A stretch of 33,756 nt of DNA from a virus. This document shows positions 8,162 through 15,800 of this stretch, piece by piece (positions within the stretch are counted from its first letter, which is position 1; the number at the start of each line of letters is the position of its first letter). The notes under the pieces are model-generated. The model was not told the DNA's origin. It ran no database searches and worked only from the letters and a program-made list of their open reading frames with translations. The DNA is taken from IMG/VR virus record IMGVR_UViG_3300031841_002825, positions 1 to 33,756 of that record; one strand, 5' to 3'. A program made the position numbers and the translations under genes.

Positions 8162-10212
8162 CAGTTTGGCGTTTTGTTAATTCTGTCGAACATAGCGTTA
8201 AGGGTGTATCCAAGAGATGGATTCACGGCGTTGGGGTACTGTTGTCCTGTCTTTCCATACAGGGCATCAAGCTTACTGCCAAGGGTATTGAGCTTACTGA
8301 TGTCGCTAATTGGGTCAAAGTAGAATACAAGTTCAGGCGTATCTGTTGTGAACGTCTTGCCCGCAAGATAGCCACCCTGTTGAACCCTTCCTCTATCCCT
8401 AAGTGATTGGCTACCATCGGGAGCGGTGACAACGTCGAATAGAGGTGTATCCAGACCAAACGTAACCTGTCCTTCTAGAGGTACAATTGGCAAGCCAAGG
8501 GTTCCTACACCAAAGCCAGTGACACCGCTTTTGTTAAGGGCGACTCCAATCTGCAATTTGCCCTGATCATCTTCGGTAAAGAACACTGTGTCGATGTTTC
8601 CTTCAACACCAGTTTGTGGCGAGAACTGAAGCTGTGTGCTGCCTGTAGAATTAATTGCGAAACGACCAATCGTTTGTGGTAGGTGGTGTCCATCAATCTC
8701 AAACTGCTCAATGAATGATCGTGTAACACCTGCTTGCTCCCTAAGGCGCTGACCCGCCAGGGCAAATGACGGAGCCCCAACGATAACAATGTCGCTGACT
8801 CTTTGTCCAGGCTGGATCTGTTGCCCCAAAACAGCTTTCTCTGCTAGAAGCCTGGCATATCCCAAATGGAAGGCCTGTCGCGCTTCTACACCGTTTGCAT
8901 CTGTGCCATAGAGCAAGCGACCAGCATCAATCTCGTCTTCGATTTGCTCGATTGAGAAGATGTCGTTTGGATTAAGAGTGGTCATGCCAGCCAACATGTC
9001 TGTGAACAGATCACTCTGACGATCTTCTCTCGTATCCTGTCTTACGGCTCTATCATATTTACTTCCGTTGACAAGCTCTTTGACGTAGTCTGGGTTTGAC
9101 TTAATCCTATCGAACCTTGTCTGAAGATTAGCCAACTGCTCCTCTGTAGCCTGCACGTTACCCTGCTGGTCTAACTCAAAGGCCAAGGCTGGATTGTTGA
9201 ATCTAAAGGCACGAGCCTCAGCTTCCGTAAAGATATTTGGATTGTCTTTTCTAGCCTGATTAAGCATTGCATATCGAATCTCCTGTCCCATTTGACTGGT
9301 GTCATCTACAATTCCTGGGGCCAAACGGTTTGCAGTGCCCCTATCCCACCCAAGCTGCACTCTATCCGCCTTAACCTGTGGCTGCAGGTATTCTTGACCA
9401 AGGGCAAAAAGATCTTTTGCTTCTCTGTCTACAGAAAAACGCTCTATATTGAAGAGGCCTTGGTGGTTAGCACCGTAGATGGACAACCCATCGAGGTATG
9501 CCCCAGGTTGGGCATAGCCACTTGAACTTCTGCTATCAACAACACCGTTTGGGCTTTTAAGCTTTAGACGAGGCGTAGGCCCACTGTAATCAATCTCCCC
9601 ATATTTTGCGTAACCGCCCTGAGTGTACGTCCCGTCTTCGATTTCAGCTCGAGTGGCTCCGATAAATCCAATGTCCGCGTAATCCTGCATCTGAGATAGG
9701 CGGCTGTTGGCTTGCGTGGCATCGTCCAGTTGGTAGTTCTTATCGACTGGCGCCTTCTCTTGAAATTTTCTCCGAGCCACGGGGTCAGAGATAAGATTTT
9801 CAATCAGCTCAATCTCGTCCTCGGGGGCATACTCTCCCTCGAAGTGATTGTAATTGTACAAGTGGTCATAGAAGGACTCGGCTTGAAACAACAATGCTTG
9901 GCCCTGAGCCACGCTGGTGATTGGGACCCCGTCCTGCAGAGTCATGTTTTGTATCTGCTTGTCCACGCCATCCACATACTCTGCCCAAAAAGGCCTTAGA
10001 GCTGGCGCCAGGTCCGCTCCCGTCTCTTGATAAACGCCATCAAGAATCTTCTGAACTTTGTTGACTTGAGATCTGCGTGCGTTCTGAAGCTGCTGCTTGC
10101 GACGCGCATCAGCCTGAGCGGCAGTGCCAGCCGCTTGGATGAGCCCCTCAAAGCCCTTCATGTTAATACCACCCCCAGTGTATATTGGGCCCTGTACTGG
10201 TCCGTTAGCCAT
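8161..10212 (-). CDS. Putative internal virion (cargo) protein
   Basis: 683 residues, no signal peptide or membrane segment. The N-terminus MANGPVQGPIYTGGGINMKG is Gly-rich and is followed by an Ala/Gln/Arg-rich helix (about 25-60) and a long helical, acidic middle section (about 60-440). The last 200 residues look beta-rich (for example LQFSPQTGVEGNIDTVFFTE). I do not recognise a named domain. The context is strong: it lies between two other large proteins of internal-virion type, joined to both by one-base TGATG overlaps, after the tail tube and hub genes and before the holin. In crAss-like and other podoviruses this position holds the cargo/ejection proteins packed in the capsid and delivered with the genome. 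That role is inferred from position only. Confidence 0.72.
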   Translation of the reverse strand: MANGPVQGPIYTGGGINMKGFEGLIQAAGTAAQADARRKQQLQNARRSQVNKVQKILDGVYQETGADLAPALRPFWAEYVDGVDKQIQNMTLQDGVPITSVAQGQALLFQAESFYDHLYNYNHFEGEYAPEDEIELIENLISDPVARRKFQEKAPVDKNYQLDDATQANSRLSQMQDYADIGFIGATRAEIEDGTYTQGGYAKYGEIDYSGPTPRLKLKSPNGVVDSRSSSGYAQPGAYLDGLSIYGANHQGLFNIERFSVDREAKDLFALGQEYLQPQVKADRVQLGWDRGTANRLAPGIVDDTSQMGQEIRYAMLNQARKDNPNIFTEAEARAFRFNNPALAFELDQQGNVQATEEQLANLQTRFDRIKSNPDYVKELVNGSKYDRAVRQDTREDRQSDLFTDMLAGMTTLNPNDIFSIEQIEDEIDAGRLLYGTDANGVEARQAFHLGYARLLAEKAVLGQQIQPGQRVSDIVIVGAPSFALAGQRLREQAGVTRSFIEQFEIDGHHLPQTIGRFAINSTGSTQLQFSPQTGVEGNIDTVFFTEDDQGKLQIGVALNKSGVTGFGVGTLGLPIVPLEGQVTFGLDTPLFDVVTAPDGSQSLRDRGRVQQGGYLAGKTFTTDTPELVFYFDPISDISKLNTLGSKLDALYGKTGQQYPNAVNPSLGYTLNAMFDRINKTPN

Positions 10213-11474
10213 CAGTCTTGAAATTGTGGTAGCGTAAATACATTCAGAGCAGACATTAGTTCTCTTACTTCTTTCTTCTGAGGATATTTATCAAGAAACT
10301 TAAGGAGCATGCTCACATCAACATTTTTGAATGCATCGTGAATAGATCCTGACTGGTCGCTATTTAGAACTGTCATGCTGCCATCTTCGTTGACGGTATG
10401 ATCTTCTTGTCCAGTTGTCTTAGCTACAGTTTCACCTGACTCAGCGTCTACAATATTGTACTCCTGCTTGTCATGATCCTCTGGGCCACTGGTTCGAAGC
10501 GTGTCCCCAGGCTTCATCACACCCCCCATAGCCGCTACATTTTCAACAGTGTCTACAGTGTCTGTTGGCTCGCCAACTTTTAATTTTTTCTCCTCCTTTT
10601 TCTTCTCCTTATCCTCTTCTTCATCTTTTTTCTTTGGCATGGCGGCTAACAAATCCCTAATGGTTCTTGGGTTAATCCCACCACCAACATACGCTCCAGC
10701 TTGGGCTGTCTTAATAACCCCTCCATCCTCACGAGGAAGTGCATTGATGTCTCTATCTCTGACCAACCATGTCGGAAGTGCATTGCTCAACCATGTCGGA
10801 TTCTCACCTGTCTTCATACTCTTCTGCAACCCCTGTGCCATCTGATTACTCTTATTCTGTGGATTATCTTCAGAGTTAGATTTAAATCCAAACATTCCAT
10901 CACCCGTATAACCTGGGAACATGCTGCCAAAAGCATCGGGGTTAGCCGTTTGAAATGTAGCCAGATCCATAGGAATATCTAGAGCCTGTCCAATAGCGTC
11001 GTACTGAAGTTGCTGACCTTTATTGAAAGCTTCTGTACCAGTTTGGAAATCAAATTGAGCGAGTCCTCTTGATACATCTGCCTCCCTTTCAGCCGCTTCA
11101 ATAAGTGGTTGGTTTGCCGCAGCCATAGCCCTTGCCGTTTGGAATCCAACATCCGCACCAGCTTGTGCTACATCTCCAGCATATCCTGGCACAAGCGCCG
11201 AAATTGTAGATTGATCCCCTGATTGCAAAGCATCTAAAAGACCAGCGACTGAAGAATCCAACCTCTCTTGAGTTCTTTGCTGGCCCGCAGCAAGAAGGCC
11301 TTTCTGTTCCTGTACTCCTGCAAGTGTTTCCGCAGTAGGTCCAGCCGTAGCAAGCATGGCCTCTCTCCCAGCCTTAGCAAGTTCTTCGCCTGCAAGCTTT
11401 TGCTTTCTCCCAATAAGATAATTTGCCCCTGATCCTAAGAGCTGCGCGAGTACTAAAGCTGATCCTAATGCCAT
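10212..11474 (-). CDS. Putative internal virion protein, small N-terminal hydrophobic segment
   Basis: 420 residues. Residues 2-22 (ALGSALVLAQLLGSGANYLI) are hydrophobic and Gly/Ala-rich, resembling the start of T7 gp14-like and other internal virion proteins. Residues 25-165 are an Ala/Gln-rich helical region. A Gly-rich segment GAYVGGGINPRTIRDLLAAM (260-279) is followed by a highly charged Lys/Glu tract at 281-299, encoded by a long polypurine tract (10578-10640, pyrimidines on the plus strand). The C-terminal part contains GPEDHDKQEYNIVD and TGQEDHTVNEDGSMTVLNSD. It is the first gene after the promoter-like TATTTTTG at 11498-11505 and is coupled to the next cargo-type gene. An ejection or cargo role is inferred from context and composition. 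Confidence 0.72.
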   Translation of the reverse strand: MALGSALVLAQLLGSGANYLIGRKQKLAGEELAKAGREAMLATAGPTAETLAGVQEQKGLLAAGQQRTQERLDSSVAGLLDALQSGDQSTISALVPGYAGDVAQAGADVGFQTARAMAAANQPLIEAAEREADVSRGLAQFDFQTGTEAFNKGQQLQYDAIGQALDIPMDLATFQTANPDAFGSMFPGYTGDGMFGFKSNSEDNPQNKSNQMAQGLQKSMKTGENPTWLSNALPTWLVRDRDINALPREDGGVIKTAQAGAYVGGGINPRTIRDLLAAMPKKKDEEEDKEKKKEEKKLKVGEPTDTVDTVENVAAMGGVMKPGDTLRTSGPEDHDKQEYNIVDAESGETVAKTTGQEDHTVNEDGSMTVLNSDQSGSIHDAFKNVDVSMLLKFLDKYPQKKEVRELMSALNVFTLPQFQD

Positions 11475-11497
11475 TTATCTTAGAATAATGTGTGTAA

Positions 11498-11505
11498 CAA
11501 AAATA
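11498..11505 (-). promoter_or_regulatory. Bacteroidota-type -7 promoter box (TATTTTTG)
   Basis: Minus-strand TATTTTTG fits TAnnTTTG. It lies 23 bases before the ATG of the first internal virion gene, in a 36-base intergenic gap. It differs from the six TATATTTGC copies elsewhere in the two n positions and lacks the trailing C. It would start the cargo-holin-secreted protein unit. I see no clear -33 element. Confidence 0.5.
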
Positions 11506-11510
11506 CTAAA

Positions 11511-12809
11511 TTATTTTTTAGTGCTTGATTTTCCGCCATGATCATACTCTGTGTACTCAAACTCCACCTGCATAGATGAAATTTCGAAGTCTGTGTTGCC
11601 AAGAATAACAAATGCGTCTGCAAAAGATCCGTGAGGATCTGCACCATTTATAACCCCTGGTGTCATAGCAAACAAGTATTCTCTACCCTTAGCAACAAAT
11701 TGTTGAATGTCATTTGACCCTGGGTCCCATGTAAATTGAAAGGAGGGGTATACACTCCCAAATGCAGGTGCGCCTGGCGTTCTTTCAAAGTATACGTGAG
11801 GACTTCCTGTGGTAGTATTTGCAGCTATAAGCAAGAATTTACCCTTTTTAAAAGAGTTTGTTGCGTCAGAATATGGATCCCCAAAAGACAAGTAGGTTGA
11901 ATAACTTTCGCCTTCATTAAAGTTGCTGGCTTCTGCAAAATTTGTTTGATATCGAGCACTTACGGGCTCATATGGTCCAATCCTTACATATGGGACGGCT
12001 GACATGGTGTTATTTTCATTGACCCTGCCACTAAAAAATTTAGTGTACTCACCAGCTTGTCCTCCAAAAATGCTAGAGGGCAAAGGATTATTTGACGCGA
12101 AGGACTCGATTTCAAAAGCATACAGCTTTTGGTTGTTAAGGACTGGCGCTGCCTCAAATCCATCAGCGTCTACGATCAGCCCATTTATAACTAAGTTGTC
12201 TTGTGGTTGTGGATCATTAGAATCTAATTCAGGTGTCAAATGAGTCCATATATTATCCCCATCCAAATAAGCAAAGTGCAGGTACACATTCTTTATTTTC
12301 CCTATTGCCTTGATGTTTGTCCCAGACATATAGAAATCTTTCCCAATTTCCCCATAAACAGAGTTGCCTCTACGCGCGAGCGGTGATAAATTGTGTAGGC
12401 CTTCGGAGGCGGAATTTAGGTTGTTATTGTTGCTGACAATAAATGCGCTTGCACCCAAAGAAAGACCAGTCACCTCAGAAGATTTGTTTAGTCCAGAAAT
12501 CGAGAATGACTTAAACAGCTTATTAGATGACGTCGTATTTGAGGCAGAAGAAGCAAATGACTTTGCAGTAAACCCATTAAAACTTACAGCCAAGGCGCTT
12601 GGCAATGAATGCTCGGATGAATTATAGAATGAGTTGAATCCATCAGAAGAATCATTATGTCTATAAATTGGCTTTCTACCATCACCCTCAGTCTTTTGGT
12701 TGGGGGAGGTAAAAAACAATTTGTCAAGATGCATCATGCATGACGGCGCATAAGAGTACCGAGTCTTCCAGTATTCAGACTTGTTGTCAAAAGCTATTGT
12801 CTGTTTCAT
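11511..12809 (-). CDS. Tail hub/stabilisation-like protein, separate downstream partner of the nozzle protein
   Basis: 432 residues. The N-terminus MKQTIAFDNKSEYWKTRYSY, then APSCMMHLDKLFFTS, then IYRHNDSSDGFNSFYNSS (48-65), resembles a module I know from tail hub/stabilisation proteins of Bacteroidota podoviruses (pattern: F-D-x-K-x-W-x-S/T-x-Y-S-x-x-P, a Phe-rich strand, then Y-x-HN followed by FYG/FYN). In many relatives this module is the C-terminal part of one long polypeptide. Here it is a separate gene whose ATG overlaps the stop of the 1781-residue nozzle gene as ATGA. The remainder is beta-rich, with a probable jelly-roll-like C-terminus (EISSMQVEFEYTEYD). It should be a distal tail component. 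Family assignment is from remembered patterns. Confidence 0.68.
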   Translation of the reverse strand: MKQTIAFDNKSEYWKTRYSYAPSCMMHLDKLFFTSPNQKTEGDGRKPIYRHNDSSDGFNSFYNSSEHSLPSALAVSFNGFTAKSFASSASNTTSSNKLFKSFSISGLNKSSEVTGLSLGASAFIVSNNNNLNSASEGLHNLSPLARRGNSVYGEIGKDFYMSGTNIKAIGKIKNVYLHFAYLDGDNIWTHLTPELDSNDPQPQDNLVINGLIVDADGFEAAPVLNNQKLYAFEIESFASNNPLPSSIFGGQAGEYTKFFSGRVNENNTMSAVPYVRIGPYEPVSARYQTNFAEASNFNEGESYSTYLSFGDPYSDATNSFKKGKFLLIAANTTTGSPHVYFERTPGAPAFGSVYPSFQFTWDPGSNDIQQFVAKGREYLFAMTPGVINGADPHGSFADAFVILGNTDFEISSMQVEFEYTEYDHGGKSSTKK

Positions 12810-15800
12810 TTTACAGTTTCTTCTGCTGAAATAAATCCTCCACTGCTAGACACCGAGAGACCTAAGTATGATCTCGTGGGATCTTCCTCCGATGGTTCGA
12901 CATCAGTTATCCCCGAATCTACGGTAGAATCATCTCTCGTCGGTGTTCCATCATCAGGTTCTGTTGGGCCGCCATCTGTTCCGCCATTTCCTCCAGTCCC
13001 CCCATCATCCGTTGGATCTGCTGGCCCGCCATCGCCATTTCCTCCAGTCCCCTCATCATCCGTTGGCTCTTCTGGCCCTTCATCGCCAGTTCCCTCATCA
13101 GTTCCTTCGTCACCAGTATCTTCGGTTTCGTCCGTTCCTTCTGGTGCGACGGGACCTTCATCTCCCCCTGGCTGTTCAGTGTCTACATCACCATCAATAA
13201 TTGTCACGCCTTCAAAGACGCCAGTAAGTGGGTCATATTCAAACTCTTCCCCAGTGAAGTCCTCCATATTAAACACGGAGATAATATACTCATCGCGGAG
13301 CGGATCATACCCAGATACAACACGAACCTTTCCTTCCCCATTGCGCTCATCTTTCAAGGCCTGGGCAAAGATGTTATTGAAGTATGCCTTCATGTTGTTA
13401 TTAGATACAACTGCCACCCCCTTGCTTCTAGTCAGCTTATATACCTCCCTCTTTCCCTTGTGCGCAAAATAGATGGCCTCTCCAGCTCGAATAACGCCTT
13501 CTGGGTTTCCACCAGAACCATAGTCTCCTCCATAAAACTTTTGTGTACCAAGAATCTTTTGAGACGCAATCAAAGACTGTTCGCCAGTAGCCGTTGATAT
13601 AATGTTTCTGCTAACTGGAATTGAACTAGCCTTGTTTTCTTGAATGACAACGACATTGTCATAATCATTCAGAATGTAGTTGATAGACCCATATTCATTA
13701 GGTAAGTCCTTAAAGTTCAGGGTCGTTGCGTTAAACGTAGTATATCTATTGGCTTTTGAGGCGTAATTGTTTTTATCAGAGTATATTAAGGACGACCTTT
13801 TGTACAGGGGTTTTGATCCTGGGACAATAACCTTTGGCTTACCCCAATCCAGACCATTGCACCCAGGTATAAGGTCTGTAAATGCAAGCGTTTCAAGTAT
13901 CACGTTTTTAAATGATGGAAGAGATTCTATATCTCCATCCACACTTTCAGTTGAAAGAAATTGGAATCCTTCGCCATCGACGTAATCTGGGAAGTTAACT
14001 GCAACTCTTCGCCACCATACATCACCGTCCTTTAAAGTGATAGACGTTTGGGAATGCACTGGATTTCCCTGGCTGTTTCTAGCAACATCGTACTTTTCCC
14101 CTATTTCATAATAAAATCTATCATCAAATTCTTGCACCTTCTTTGGCGAGAATATTTCAACAACAGTTCTATTATTCCAGAAATTTGACCCAACATCATA
14201 CGTTGGGTTATTGTCATCATCTAATGCCTGCATTGAGGCAACAACCTCACCATATGTAAATCCACTGGCATCAGGATTGTTTTTTAGCACCAAAAATTGA
14301 CCCGTTTTGTAGGTTGGGGCTTGACCGCCATAGTTAAGGTCACCAACTTGTTGTTCGCCTTCACCTTGAAAGAGAGGATTCTCTAATGGATTGCTAGATA
14401 GGTTTACGACATCAACAATATCAAAAACATAGTTTTTTGGATACACCACCTCTTCACCATCCGTGTCTGTATAGTACAGAATCCTAAGCCTATCTCCTTG
14501 CTTATGCGTGTATAAATCTTTGCCGCCGTCTTTGTTTACCGCGCCAAAAGCATGACTATATGATATGTTGTTAACACCCTGAAGGTGGGCCAGCGAAACA
14601 TATATCAGTGACTCATCGTTACTTAATGGGTCTGTCTCAACAACACTCTGAACAAATGCTGGGCCAGTTGTATACTGAACAAAGTCACCAATTGTACTAT
14701 TCGGACTATACACAATTTGATACTGAGTAGCCCATGACGGTGGGTCATTGTTTAGAGACAACAACACATCTACCCTACCCTTTTCATCAAAACCACGTTC
14801 AGCGTTACTATATCCATTTACGTATACATTGCCTAGATAATTTACATTTCCAGAGCGACCCCTTTGGTCATAATAGACAATTCCAAAATCATGATTGGCA
14901 TTTGTCTTAAACGATCTTGGATAGTATAAGCCACTTATACCAGTTGCAAATGTCGTGACGCTAACAACCTCTACCCACGTATTGAGAGTAGAGGGAACGT
15001 CATGATTGTAGGTCAAAAGAGTGCTGTCACCATCGGCATTAGCGTCGGGCATATAATGATACCCAAGAGATTCGTATGGAGATGCAATACTTGTGTTTCT
15101 AAAACTCTTTAAAAAACCTCTTGACTTTACCCAGCCAATAAGATCTTCAGAGTCGCTCAAATCCAAAAGCGGTGAGCTTTGACCAGCACTGGTTCCTGCG
15201 TATTGAGCTGGATTTTGCAGTTCATCAAGAGAGGCTGTTGGCAACTGGTTTTTGTCAACAATATATCTTCTCCTAAGATCACCCTTAAATAGAACATATG
15301 GGGATATGCTGCCCCAAGAAACTTCTTGACCAATTCCAGTTTTATTGTTTTCAAACCCTGGCCCCCCTTCCCCATCGACCAAAGAAAACAAAGCATTTTG
15401 ATTTACAAGATCAGAATTTAATCCAGCAGTTGATGAGATGTAATTAAATACTTCGTCACTTGTGTTTATCAACTTAAGGTTTTCACTAATGTTGCCAGAT
15501 GGAGCAGACAAATAACCAAGACAATAGCTCCCCCTTCCGTTGTTAAATCCAGCGGCAAGATTTGCAAGCTTCCAATCTAGAATTGGGTCAATAACGTTGT
15601 TTTCATATGGATTGATATATCCACTATTAACAGTATTCTGTTGACGAATAATGTATTGATACTGAGTGTATCCAAAGAAATACATATTCCTTGGGTCATT
15701 TTGCATCCATCCAATAGAATTTTCACTAACATCGTTGTCAGGAATCCAGGACTGGTTTTCTGGAAGATAGATAGGGAGTGATTCGATATCTGTTGATGCA

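Noticed and set aside
12876-13472. 198-residue plus-strand frame rich in Ser/Pro
   Set aside because: It is the antisense shadow of the Gly/Asp/Thr low-complexity tail of the nozzle gene; no start signal and repeated Ser/Pro composition.
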